A DNA stretch of 64,000 nt from Bipolaris cookei (Eukaryota > Ascomycota > Dothideomycetes > Pleosporales > Pleosporaceae). The DNA lies in assembly GCA_002286855.1 (NCBI GenBank), contig NRSV01000015.1, forward strand, positions 248,001-312,000, read 5' to 3'. Below, piece after piece: positions 10,901-20,649 of this stretch (within the stretch, counting starts at the first letter, position 1; the number at the start of each line of letters is the position of its first letter). Below the pieces are notes generated by a model. That model did not search any database. It was not told the origin of the DNA and saw only the letters and a program-made list of their open reading frames with translations. Both the position numbers and the translations under genes were made by a program.

Positions 10901-11240
10901 GGTTAGTCCATCGCACCCTTACACACGTACGTGTGCTTATTCTTCTCTATTGCTTCTCTTTTGTATTTGGTGTACTCTCGTATCCGGTCTCTTTTTTGTC
11001 GCAGTTTGATTCTTGTGCCTAGGAAGGCAAAACTGGTTTTTGTTGTTTTTGATTTTTCTTTCGCAGCTGCCTTAGCAAGGGCGTCCGCTCTTTCGTTTCC
11101 AGCAATGTCTGTATGGCCTGGCGCCCATAGTAGACGGATCTTTGCTCTTTTCGATCGGATTGATCTGGCTGCTATTTGACATCGCAGTAGCCACTGTTGC
11201 CCTGGCTGGTCTGATAAGCTGTTAAGCTTATGGATTGTTG

Positions 11241-11895
11241 TGTTACACGGGGCTTGGTGCTAATACTTCTCTGAGCTCGATCCGGATTAGGGCGAGTAGG
11301 AATGGGTGACTAGCTCCGTGAGAGTTGTCTGGCGATTCGTAGTGGCAAGGAATTATGGATGTAACCGGAGGTTTTGACAAACACTAATCTATATTGCTAT
11401 AGACTAACAAATAACAATCTTGTTAAGTAAAGATACTAGTAAGAAAGTACAAATTTGAGTTGACCACCACGAGAGTTAATAATGAAACCCATCCATCCTT
11501 ATATCCTCATTGCTTCCAGTCCTGCCATCTCTTACCTCCCTGCCATTCCTTACTTCCCTGCCATCCCTGGGATGGTTGTTCTTGGCGGGATGGCAGGGAG
11601 GTAAGAGATGGCAGGACTGGAAGCAATGAGGATATAAGGATGGATGGGTTTCATTATTAACTCTCGTGGTGGTCAACTCAAATTTGTACTTTCTTACTAG
11701 TATCTTTACTTAACAAGATTGTTATTTGTTAGTCTATAGCAATATAGATTAGTGTTTGTCAAAACCTCCGGTTACATCCATAATTCCTTGCCACTACGAA
11801 TCGCCAGACAACTCTCACGGAGCTAGTCACCCATTCCTACTCGCCCTAATCCGGATCGAGCTCAGAGAAGTATTAGCACCAAGCCCCGTGTAACA
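11241..11895. repeat. Perfect 306-bp inverted repeat of an LTR end (palindrome, 43-bp spacer)
   Basis: Arms 11241-11546 and 11590-11895 are reverse complements with no mismatch by eye. Each arm begins TGTTACACGGGGCTTGG, the start of the LTR family also seen at 18032. The arms face each other around a 43-bp spacer. A transcript through it would fold into one long hairpin. The two antiparallel 66-codon ORFs in it are artefacts of the symmetry. Confidence 0.9.
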
Positions 11896-12559
11896 GAGTG
11901 GTCCTGTCCATGGAATTCAGACCATGGGGATGGGCGCCCGATCATGTCATTTACTGGAACGGGTATCCTCACATACGAAGAAGGTCATCAAGCATGAACG
12001 AAATCGGCTCGATTCAGGGACTGTAGCTGCAATTGAGTGTCAAAAGCATCTTCTTCGAACTAGTATGCCCCTGTAGATTAATATAGATATCAAATTGGGA
12101 AATTCTATCGAGTAATGTCAACCAACCAAGTAAAGTAAAAGCTTCTCGTCAACTAATCAAGCAAGATAAAGCATTCTCGTTAGCTAAGTCAAGTAAGAGA
12201 ATTGTCACAAGATGCTAGGAGCACGAATCCAAAAGCTTTGGGAAGCGTTGGTGAATTGCTACGTACACTATCTGTGAAGACTCAAGACGTTGCGTAAGGA
12301 ATCAGAACAGAAATTCGTCAACAGAATATATATCATGGGTGGCTAGCGTACGTGTAGTACCTCGGTAGCACTCAGCCAATCAGCAGCAGAATCCAGGTGT
12401 TATGGCAACCCGGTGGTTACCGTGACAAGAATCGATTTTTGGTTTACTTGGTTGATGGACACACTGGAATCGCCAGACAATCGCACGGCTTACCGCAGAT
12501 TACCGTCTCGACCTAAACCGGACCGAGACTAGAGAAGTATAGCCAGACCCTGTGTAGCA
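11896..12559 (-). mobile_element. Degenerate LTR-family remnant hosting a solo LTR
   Basis: Read on the minus strand, the piece starting at 12559 (TGCTACACAGGGTCTGG...TACTTCTCTAG) resembles the 5' end of the TGTTACA LTR family. It is diverged and is split at 12203-12427 by a 225-bp solo gypsy LTR. The far end is not defined. No ORF is supported. Confidence 0.45.
12203..12427 (-). mobile_element. Solo LTR of the gypsy chromovirus (225 bp)
   Basis: The reverse complement matches the 225-bp LTRs of the element at 22552-28028 in length and, by eye, in sequence. A perfect 5-bp target duplication, AGAAT, flanks it (12198-12202 and 12428-12432). It therefore arose by LTR-LTR recombination at the original insertion site. 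Confidence 0.92.
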
Positions 12560-12769
12560 TTATTCCAATGCCTAGAAGTTAAGAACGCACTGCACATGAT
12601 ATACGTATTAGTACTATGGGAAAAACCCCTAGTATCTGACAGAAATGTGAGACGCTTCATACAGTAAAAAAACAAATCACTTTATAGGTTCTGGTTTTGG
12701 CACATATAGTGAATTTTACTATCCTTGAAAACCTCTTATCACCTAACAGGCCTACAGCTTCTAGCCACC

Positions 12770-12821
12770 TCACCCTAACCCAGATCAAGACTAGAGAAGT
12801 ATAGCCTGACTCCATGTAACA
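12770..12821 (-). mobile_element. Short LTR-end fragment
   Basis: The minus strand from 12821 reads TGTTACATGGAGTCAGG...TACTTCTCTAGTC, another diverged terminus of the TGTTACA LTR family. It ends 17 bp from the stop codon of the small secreted protein gene at 12839. Confidence 0.5.
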
Positions 12822-12838
12822 CGTATTCAAGTAGTCTT

Positions 12839-13066
12839 TTAATTTTGACATTTACCAGCCCACGCGCAGGAATAGGTAGGCGCCCCCTGGCAGCAGTAGG
12901 CAGCACCATTTTGGCAACTGCATTCTTCAGAGCTAGGGCATGGTATACTGCATGTTTGGCGTTTCTCCAACAGCTCTCGAGCTTCGATTCCAGTAAGACG
13001 CTGTGCAGGCTGCGGGGTAGCTATAACGATAGTAGCCATAAGAAGAGATAGGGTAAAAGACTTCAT
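12839..13066 (-). CDS. Small secreted cysteine-rich protein with Kex2 site
   Basis: A single-exon 75-residue protein. Residues 1-17 form a signal peptide (MKSFTLSLLMATIVIATP). A short propeptide ends in LLEKR, a Kex2-type cleavage site. The predicted mature peptide is about 39 residues with eight cysteines including one CC pair (pattern C-x3-C-x5-C-x1-C-x6-CC-x6-C-x5-C). It would be exported through the secretory pathway, processed in the Golgi and stabilised by four disulphides. Such proteins include effectors and antimicrobial peptides; nothing here says which. It lies between LTR remnants, so a fast-evolving accessory gene is plausible. No homologue was recognised by name. The intact ORF and Kex2 placement argue that it is real. 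Confidence 0.72.
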   Translation of the reverse strand: MKSFTLSLLMATIVIATPQPAQRLTGIEARELLEKRQTCSIPCPSSEECSCQNGAAYCCQGAPTYSCAWAGKCQN

Positions 13067-13741
13067 TGTAAATAATTTGTTGGCTAATAGATAAGTTTTG
13101 TTCGCTGTAGCGACGTTTGAAGGAAGATTGACTGTTTTGAGAATAATAGATGATTGCTGTGTTAAGAGAAGAAGTCGTAGACTTTATACCTTAGAGCTAG
13201 TACCCCTGGAACATTCGCATGATAAATACCCAGTTAAAAATAAAACCTACTGTTAGAATAAGAAATATCCAAATTGATCAGCAGATTTATTTGTCAATAT
13301 GCCGGGTGCAGGGGCTTCATGGCCAGACTTGTTAATAATCAGGCCAATGAAGCCGGTCTAACCTAATATGATAGTACACTAGCTTTTCTAGGCTAATATC
13401 TTACTAGATCTGGCTAGATTAGCTTGACTAGCTTAATTATCAACAAGTCCGTCCACGGTGTTATAAGAAACATTATTACATGTTTCCAAATAAATCTGCT
13501 AATTAACTTCAGCTAATGCACATAAGAAAGCGGAGTGTTGAAAGTTAAAATATCCCTCATTTGTCCCAGCACGGCGGGTGTCTCAGCACTTAGGGATTTA
13601 CGTTATGACACACAAGATTTCGGTGACTCTGGCTCGCCTAAACTCTACTCAAAACTTACTTACTATAGTGTACACGCGGCTGTACACTTATTATTGGTGG
13701 TTTAAACACTATCCTTGTGTAATATAAACTCTCTACGCAAT
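13067..13741. other. Repeat-rich intergenic stretch
   Basis: This holds the upstream region of the small secreted protein gene and a MITE-like inverted-repeat element at 13273-13507. No coding region is supported. Confidence 0.5.
13273..13507. mobile_element. MITE-like element with ~28-bp imperfect TIRs
   Basis: The left end (13273-13300) and the reverse complement of the right end (13480-13507) share the core AGCAGATTTATTTG with few flanking differences. The element is about 235 bp with no ORF. A clear target duplication was not identified, so the class is uncertain. Confidence 0.5.
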
Positions 13742-14469
13742 GTGTGTGCTACAGGTAATAAGAAGGATTCTATCCTTGACGCCTGACAAGGAACCAGAAG
13801 TTGCATGGTTGTGAGCCAGAACCTACAAAGGTCTGCGTCAGAAGGTAATGACCATCGCAGGGCAAATGGAGTCACATGATGTGTCATCACGCCAGAGCAG
13901 TGCCATCAGTGATAGCAGAACTGTTATGTGATGGCAGGACTAGAAGCAATGAGGATATAAGGATGAATGGATTTATTTATTACTCTGGTTATGGTCAACT
14001 CAAATCATACTTTCTAACTAGTTACTTTATTTAACAAGATTGTTACCTGTTAGTCTTTGGCAATAAAGATTAGATTTGTCAACTGTTATTCTCATCCACG
14101 CCACTTCGTCGAATCACCAGACAAACCTCACGGAAAACTAGCTTAAATCCCACCAGCCATAGTGTGGGACCAAGAGAGCCCGCTGAAAGTTAGCCTAGCT
14201 GCCCTAAATCTCTCCCTGTTACCAAACTGCTCTTTAGCACCAGGCGTCTAGAAAGCTAGCAATAGCTTAGCTGGTCAAAGGCCGAAGCACCACAGTCACG
14301 CAATACAGCACAAAGTACCAAATTGTAACTAGTTAGATAGAACGGCCTTTGGCCAAAGTCTTACATAGCCAATGGCTGATACAGGACTATAATGGAATAA
14401 TAATAATAATAATAATAATAATAGTGTGAGACCCAGCAAAAGAAGTATGGATCCAAACCCCATGTAACA
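13742..14469 (-). mobile_element. LTR-family copy, interrupted by a LINE fragment
   Basis: On the minus strand it begins at 14469 with TGTTACATGGGGTTTGG. It continues beyond the LINE insertion with blocks shared with the LTR at 18032-18971, for example the 'tatcctcattgcttc' and 'taacaagattgtta' equivalents. It ends near 13742 in a block resembling the other LTR's end. It is diverged and has no coding content. Confidence 0.6.
14172..14420 (+). mobile_element. 5'-truncated LINE copy with (TAA)n tail and 13-bp TSD
   Basis: It matches the 3' UTR of the LINE at 9755-10030 in opposite orientation and ends in about nine TAA repeats (14393-14420). Flanking 13-bp duplications (14159-14171 and 14421-14433, core atagtgtg) differ at one base. 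This is the expected product of target-primed reverse transcription, here inserted into an LTR. Confidence 0.82.
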
Positions 14470-14589
14470 ATATGACGAATACCGGCCAGAAATCAAATCA
14501 TAACTCAGATGTGTCAACGTGGCCCTCATGAGAGGGTTTTAGTATTCTAACTATCTATCTTATAAGAGAATAATAGTGCTAGATTTGAT

Positions 14590-15109
14590 GTAACGTCTCT
14601 GTATAGCGAGTGGCTCACCGTGCCAAGATCCCACCAACTTCACCCATTACCTGACTATTGCACGCAATTTCTCAACAATTAAGTGATAATCCAGCTGCTA
14701 AAGAAGCTCAATTACAACTTGCAATACTAGTTATTCAAAAAAAAACGGGACACTTAGCCAGCGATGTGTTGCAGCACTATATAACGTTTCCCAAAGAACT
14801 CTTAGTAATCAACTTGCTAGAATCTCTTCTCGACAAGATATCTAGCCCAACTGAATGAGACTCCTTGTGAGAGAAGAGGAAACGCTTTGTGACCATATTC
14901 TGGAACTTGACTGGCGATGATTTCCAGTACGCCTCTCTACTGTCAAAGATCTTGCTGATTATTTGCTGGCTGCCCGTTACAGCCTCTGAGCGTCGATCAA
15001 ATCCAGAATCCTTACAGCAGGGCAACAAAGAGTGGGTTACCAGTGTGGTTTGTGTCAGCGCAGCGGGCTGGGCGATCCCACCATTGATCATTTTTCAAGG
15101 TAAGCACTA
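14590..15109 (+). pseudogene. Fot-like transposase relic, copy 1 (internally deleted)
   Basis: Fragments read FPVRLSTVKDLADYLLAARYS (CENP-B-type HTH). Directly afterwards, in another frame, comes SLQQGNKEWVTSVVCVSAAG with WAIPPLIIFQGKHY (start of the DDE core). The segment normally between these blocks is absent. The inverted copy at 20650-21900 shares the same deletion. This copy ends exactly where the second Fot element inserted (TA at 15108-15109). Beyond that element at 17313 the expected continuation is not found. Confidence 0.72.
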
Positions 15110-17310
15110 CTCGGGCCCAATGGTTCGTTCCGAAAATTTCAAGAAATTGCCCGCGCGTTGCAGGGGCCTCCCACCCCAAGGGAAATACCCACCCTAAGGG
15201 CAATAAAATACTTTAGTCGCAAATTTTAGTGTACTTATATAAGAATTTTAGAGAGAATAATTTACTAATTCTTAAAGCTATATTTTAAGACGCTGCCCAG
15301 TCATTTTGACTACAGCCACTATATACGTCGCTGTTGTAGTCGCGATCATAGTCACTACTACCCGCGCAGCTAGCTATCTCATCTAATATTATTGAGCTTA
15401 AAAGTGACTGTTGCGACTCAATTTTTGGGCAAGGAGAATCGCTTTGGTATGAATATAGTAGCTTGTCTTCCTCATTTGCTGCATTATCATCGCTGCTGTC
15501 ATCTTGGTGTTGAGAGAGCTGGCAGAGCAGCCGGTACGGGCAGACTTGGTAGCGGACCGCCGCAGCTACCTCTGCTGCCTCTGTATTATCAGTTGTGAGT
15601 ACGCTCTCGTTATGCTTAACGCTGCGATCCTCTTGTACGCGCTGTAGTTTGTTTTGCGCCTTAGTGTTATAATTATGGTCGTTAACGGCGTACTGCCAGC
15701 GCGTAATATCACACATTATTATGACGCCACTAGCTGCGCGCTTAAGGTATTTCTTGCCCTGATTGTGTATTGTAGGCCGTATACGCTTCCATTTATTAGC
15801 AATTGTTGTTACCTCACGAAGTGATCTTGCAGCAAGCTCTTGTTGTAAGCGGGCGACGTCGTTAACCTGGCGGCGTTGTACTATTGAACGCGCGTCTTGC
15901 AAGTAGATAGGTCCACCGCCTGCTTCAAGAGCACGGCGTTTATAACGACGGCGCTCGCCTTTAGCAAGTTGCGCTGCCTCTGTATGGTGTAGCTCGCGCT
16001 GTAAGCCCTCTGCAATGCGCGCAATTGCTGAAACACCACGTTGGTATTTAATAACGCTGGCAGCGACGTCGCGTGGGAGGTGCTCACGAAGCACAGTGTA
16101 GATGAAGGGTTCTTGCGCTTGAATCTGGCGGATAGTTTTTGGTGTAACCCATGCAGCGTCGCCAGGTCGTGGGTTCTCTGGCTCTGGTGTTGTGTCCCAG
16201 TCAAGCTCATCGCGCTCTCCTTGCGCGCGATGAGCTGTATATACTGCTGCTCAGCGTATTGAATAAACTCTCTAATTGAGTGAGAACCGTGTCTATCTAC
16301 TAATAGTAATCGCCACGCGCCAGTAGACCGCTGCTTCGTTCGGCGATCAAAGTGCTTCAACCAGGCGAGCGCAAGCTGATCGTTGCTATAGCCACTCTCT
16401 GAGATCGCAATAAGATAGTTATCAGGCATATCAACTACCCACTGCTCCATAATTGTTGCCGCCTTAATAATAACCATTGGCTCAATTGCAAAGCCAGTAG
16501 AACAGACGCATTCAACAAGAGTCATAAGCTCGCGGTTATTGGCGTTGGCAACAAAGACTTGCCGGCCGCCAGCACTGTATACATACTGGCTGCTTGCAAC
16601 CCCAATCCGACAATCAGTCTCATCCATATTATACATATCGTCAGGTTGTATACCAAGTTGCTCTATAGTAGCTTGAAGCTGCTCGAACCACTGGCGCAAC
16701 GCGTCAGGCTGTTGCGCCAGCATACGCTGTACTTCCATCGGCTTGTTCCTAACGCGGCGGTACTTTTGATGCCTCTGTAGCCAGCGTCGCGCCCAGTTAT
16801 GGCCTAGTGGCGTCGGTGATTCGTCTGGTCCCATGTACGACTCTTGAAGCAACGCGTAGGCTTGTTGCGCGATCATGCGGTGATGTATACCAAAGCCAAT
16901 AGCATTGATTGCGTCAAGATAGCGCTCAAGAGCAAGATCTTGGGCGTCATTCAGCCGGTAATTAGTTGGCTTTTTATCGCTGCGCGTAGGCGCGGAGAAG
17001 ACGTTTATAGCCTAAGTTGTGGGTTTTTGCGTAAGAGCTGATGTTTGGCTTAAGGTGACTATGAAGCTTTGCCGCATGCTCTTTGTACAACGCCACCTCT
17101 TTTCTATACTTTGAAGCTGAATAATTACTCTTTGCCATATTGCGAAACTTTCTTTAAGAATAGATTCTGATTATTTAATGTTGTGGTGAGGTTGGTATTA
17201 TATTGTATGTAAGTGATGCCCTTGGGGTGGATATTTCCCTTGGGGTGGGTGGGCCGTGCAACGCACGGCCAATTTCTTGAAATTTTCCATATGGAACCGT
17301 TGGGGCCGAG
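15110..17310 (-). mobile_element. Second Fot/pogo-type transposon (2201 bp), defective
   Basis: Imperfect ~92-bp terminal inverted repeats (15110-15201 and 17218-17310) share CTCGG.CCCAA.GGTTC and AAAATTTCAAGAAATTG. TA dinucleotides flank both ends (15108-15109 and 17311-17312). It contains a broken transposase on the minus strand. It is nested in another transposase relic. Confidence 0.85.
15285..17138 (-). pseudogene. Fot-like transposase with frameshift and internal deletion
   Basis: Translation starts at an ATG at 17138 (MAKSNYSASKYRKEVALY). It shifts frame near 16985 and continues through NYRLNDAQDLALERYLDAI, the HTH GHNWARRWLQRHQKYR, the first Asp block DDMYNMDETDCRIG and the second block LLLVDRHGSHS. 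Just after FIQYAEQQYIQLI (about 16235) the frame changes and the third-Asp block (PPHSTHLLQPLDVG in relatives) is missing. The C-terminal part resumes as DTTPEPENPRPGDAAWV and runs to 15285. A 12-bp-arm hairpin marks the deletion point. It cannot encode an active transposase. Confidence 0.82.
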
Positions 17311-17410
17311 TAGGGTTTAGTTATATATCTAAGACTAGCGCGACTTCAAAGGCACACTAGATGTGGCTACTACGATTACAAATTTCTGCTTCAAAAAGAG
17401 CCAACATTAG

Positions 17411-18022
17411 TGTAAGGGGCTGCGTTCCGGGGAGCAATCGCGAGGTATACAAGAGGTTGTATTCGATATAGAGCTATCTATTCGCGTGATGTTTGTTTAC
17501 TTGTCGGAGAAAGGTTATGCCGAAGTATCTAAGCGTGTTGTCTGAGTGCTGCTTAGGCGTTAAGCAGAATCTGGGTGCTCTGGGTAACACCTGGATTCTG
17601 CGCTCGTCATCTGAACGTTGTTCGGATGGCACGCACACAGAATCCGAGATTTCATCGAGGAGTTATCCAAAGGGCGTTCTGTCCGTCATAATTGGTCCAA
17701 CATCAGTCAGTTCAGTCAGTTCAAACCGGGTTACTTGACTGATAGCAAGTCTGGTTTGATGTGATAGGCTAGAGCCTAGTTGGTGTGTTGTTCCTCAATG
17801 GAATCTCGGCCTGCTCCTAAAATCCGGATGCCACCTAGAGCACCGAGACTCGGCGAGACTCGGCGCGCTCTGACCGACAACCAGAGCGACTAGGTCCTAA
17901 CGGCTCGATTGTGCACGGGCAGCTAGCACTGTATATAGATAGCTACGTAGCTCAGAAGCTTAGTTCTCTATCGAATATAATCTTGTTACCAGGCATCGGC
18001 AACCTTTGCGCAGCCCCTCACA
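17411..18022 (+). mobile_element. Putative solo LTR (612 bp)
   Basis: It begins TGTAAGGGGCTGCG and ends CGCAGCCCCTCACA, a TG...CA LTR layout with 13-14 bp inverted termini. A TATA-like stretch (tgtatatagatag) and an AT-rich polyadenylation-like stretch lie inside. No matching 5-bp target duplication was found, so the type (gypsy or other) is open. A truncated relative lies at 10640-10900. Confidence 0.6.
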
Positions 18023-18031
18023 TTTGAACAA

Positions 18032-18971
18032 TGTTACACGGGGTTTGGTGCTAATACTTCTCTGAGCTCGATCCGGATTAGGGCGAGTAGGAATGGGTGA
18101 CTAGCTCCGTGAGAGTTGTCTGGCGATTCGTAGTGGCAAGGAATTATGGATGTAACCGGAGGTTTTGACAAACACTAATCTATATTGCTATAGACTAACA
18201 AATAACAATCTTGTTAACGCGTGTGCATAGCGAGCGCGCCAGCTAAGCGAGCGCGCCACCCTAAATCTCACCAAAAACCCCCAACTACAAAGGTCTATAT
18301 CTCAACAACTATACATTAGAATTGTCTAGAAATCCAGTAGTTATAAAGGCTGCATCTATATAAATAAAAAGACGTTAGAGTTACATAACAATAGCTATAA
18401 TAGTAATAAACTTAATAAGAGATAGCAGAAATACAGGGATTATTCTAGCGTACTTTTCTATATTTGTATAATTGTATGTTGGAATAGTCTTAAAACTTGA
18501 GGTAACAGCGAGATTGTTACAAGTATTAGACTTATAGATTTCTAGACGATTCTAATGTATAATTGTTGAGATATAGACCTTTGTAGTTGGGGGTTTTTGG
18601 TGAGATTTAGGGTGGCGCGCTCGCTTAGCTGGCGCGCTCGCTATGCAGTCACGTTAAGTAAAGATACTAGTAAGAAAGTACAATTTGAGTTGACCACAAC
18701 GAGAGTAATAATGAAACCCATCCATCCTTATATCCTCATTGCTTCCAGTCCTGCCATCCCTTACTTCCCTGCCATCCCTGGGATGCTTGTGATGTTGGGG
18801 ACGGCTGCCATCCCAAGGCGCCCTGCCATCCCTTGGATGGTTGCTCTTGGCGGGATGGCACATCACGTGACCTAACCCCGCGATGATCATTACCTTCTGA
18901 CGTGGACGTTCTTAGGCCTTCGGCCATCTCGTCACTTGTCAAGGAGAGGATCCTTTTTGTTACTTGTAACA
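18032..18971 (+). mobile_element. LTR-family copy split by a MITE
   Basis: It runs from TGTTACACGGGG to TTACTTGTAACA, with 6-bp inverted ends. Without the 436-bp MITE and its duplicated TTAA it is 500 bp. The first 180 bp match the palindrome arms at 11241. The flanks AACAA and AACAT are near-matching 5-bp target duplications. Confidence 0.7.
18218..18653. mobile_element. TTAA-flanked MITE with ~110-bp TIRs
   Basis: TTAA sits at both ends (18214-18217 and 18654-18657). The uninterrupted LTR copies at 11241 and 11895 show a single TTAA at this point, so the empty site is visible in the window. The long inverted repeats share TGCATAGCGAGCGCGCC and continue to about 110 bp. There is no ORF. TTAA targets are typical of piggyBac-type transposases, so it is probably a non-autonomous piggyBac-like element. 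Confidence 0.82.
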
Positions 18972-20360
18972 AACATAGCATTATTAGTCACTTGGCAACC
19001 ACGTGACTATACATGGTACTTCTGGGCTCACAGTAATACTAGAAACCTTGTGCACAAGGCCCTTAGATAACGTCTAAGACGGGCGAGTTTGCTACGACGT
19101 CATGACCCCACAAACGATTATAACTGTTACAACGCAACCAAAAAAGTAAATATAAATTATATTTAGCAATTAACTTAAAGTCTGTTACTTCCACCTACTT
19201 ACACGTGCGCGCGTTATAACCTGCCTTACCACAGCATCCACAATGCTGTCTTAAGGCTCACTCGCCTCAGCGCGTGCTCACCTCGCCTTCTTCCTGTCGC
19301 CACATGCATAGGCAAAACTAGTGGAATAGCTTCTTCTTTTAAGGTTTTCGCACGAGTGCGATTACTCCAAGGTTGGTGTTTAAAATGACTATATTAACTC
19401 TCCTTGCACGAAGGCTAATCTTGATAGCACATGCAAGATGATATAAGAAAGGAAAACTCACGGAATCGTTCTTAATGTCACCCCAGTCAGCCCGCTCAGA
19501 AATCATCTGCCGCAGGTCGTATTTAGCCGAGCCAAATACCGAAACCTAGGCTCTCATCCTCAATGGAGATCGTTAATAAGGTCATAGTTCCTTATAGCAG
19601 GGGCGAGCACGCCTAACTTTCTACATATATTGGCGGTTCTAGCTAGAAGTTGTACTAGGAATTCCTGGGTATGATTGCTCTCTGTTGGCTGGGAGTACCG
19701 TTCGAAGCGCAACACAATCGGCTCTGTTTTTTTAGGAGAGTGGGGTGTTGCTGGCAATGAAGAATAACACTAAGCTCACTCAGCTTACTTCTTATGCTTC
19801 ACAACCTGCATCGTGTCATCGTCCGCGGCACATAAGATTTCCAGCTCGCCTTCCTTCCTCTCTGTCGAGGCCATTGTATCAAGAGATAAGTGCAATAGCC
19901 GTGCCGCAGACGCCGACGCTCCACTACGGCCTGCAAAAACGGCTCGGCCTGGAGAAATTTCTAGTGCGAGTGGGTCTACTGCCCCTACTAGTCTTAATTT
20001 CCCGGAAACTTAGATCGTTATTAATGACGTCCCATCCGGTGAACTTACGGGGAAAACCTAGAACTCCCGCGGCCGAACCACCGCCAACACTCTAGGCTGT
20101 CGTAGAGCGTAAGAGAAGGTATAAAGTAGTCTACTGGCAATCAGTATACGAGTATTCCGAGAATGTGCTATATTAACCGGTAAAGACTTTTTAGAACCCT
20201 TCTCCCTAGCGAGCTGAAAATCATCGCTTGACGAACAAGAACAACACTTCAATCATTCCACGTCTCACAAGACCGGTTTTCATTCTCAAGCCAAGCATCC
20301 AAAGCTGAGTTAGTTTTCTGACCCTCTTTCAATATCGCAAAGAAAGTTACCGCCAGAAGG
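18972..20360. other. Unassigned stretch between LTR and small secreted protein gene
   Basis: No supported gene. A ~45-base block at 18980-19022 (core cacgtgactatacatggtac) recurs at 20593-20651, so both may be ends of one unclassified repeat. Short minus-strand ORF 19560-19757 (65 codons) can be extended leftwards only with frame changes and was not recognised. The stretch 19745-20250 has open pieces in two frames with stops, possibly a decayed gene. Confidence 0.4.
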
Positions 20361-20618
20361 ATGCGCTTCGTTCAATTTACTGCGTTTTTCGGGTTTGCAG
20401 CAGGTATGTGTATCCCTCAAAATAGCATAAGATCTCGCAAACGAGTTGCTCATTTGAATATTCTAGCCGCTTGCCGCGACAATAACGATTGTTTAAATAA
20501 TTGCTGCGACAAGAACAAAGGAATCTGTAAGCAGTTGAGTGTGTGTGAGGTGTTGTGTATTCTGATGTGTATGATGATAGGAGCAAGTTTAAATACAGTG
20601 TTATTAGTCAGTGAGTAA
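20361..20618 (+). CDS. Small secreted cystine-knot-like protein
   Basis: Two exons, 20361-20403 and 20467-20618, with a GTATGT...TTCTAG intron, give 64 residues. The N terminus MRFVQFTAFFGFAAA is a short signal peptide. The body starts ACRDNNDCLNNCCDKNKGIC, a C-x5-C-x3-CC-x6-C-x5-C spacing like inhibitor cystine knots. The C-terminal 25 residues are hydrophobic and unlike a secreted peptide. The coding end overlaps the unclassified repeat end at about 20593, so the original C terminus may be lost or altered. Reading through the intron without splicing is also open but separates the signal from the cysteine core. The role is unknown; effector-like proteins have this form. It lies between transposon relics. 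Confidence 0.6.
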   Translation: MRFVQFTAFFGFAAGMCIPQNSIRSRKRVAHLNILAACRDNNDCLNNCCDKNKGICKQLSVCEVLCILMCMMIGASLNTVLLVSE

Positions 20619-20649
20619 CCACGTGACTACACATGGTACTTCTGGGCTT

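Larger units (their letters stand above)
9755..11240 (-). mobile_element. Tad1-like LINE remnant (RNase H, zinc knuckle, 3' end)
   Basis: On the minus strand, 11235-10930 encodes an RNase H segment with IRLLWAPGHTDIAGNERADA. About 10640-10310 encodes a CNCGRPQTPEHILLFC zinc knuckle and the C terminus. The 3' UTR runs on to a TAA-repeat tail at 9756-9769. The reverse transcriptase is missing because the element ends abruptly at the LTR palindrome at 11241. It is interrupted by an LTR fragment (about 10640-10900). The 9839-10227 stretch is an apparent assembly duplication. Confidence 0.72.

Noticed and set aside
11460..11676. Two identical 66-codon ORFs on opposite strands
   Set aside because: They are the same LTR sequence read from the two arms of the palindrome.
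17411..18022. hAT or other TIR transposon instead of solo LTR
   Set aside because: The 13-bp inverted ends could fit, but there is no 8-bp duplication, and the TG...CA ends with internal TATA-like and polyadenylation-like stretches fit an LTR better. Not settled.
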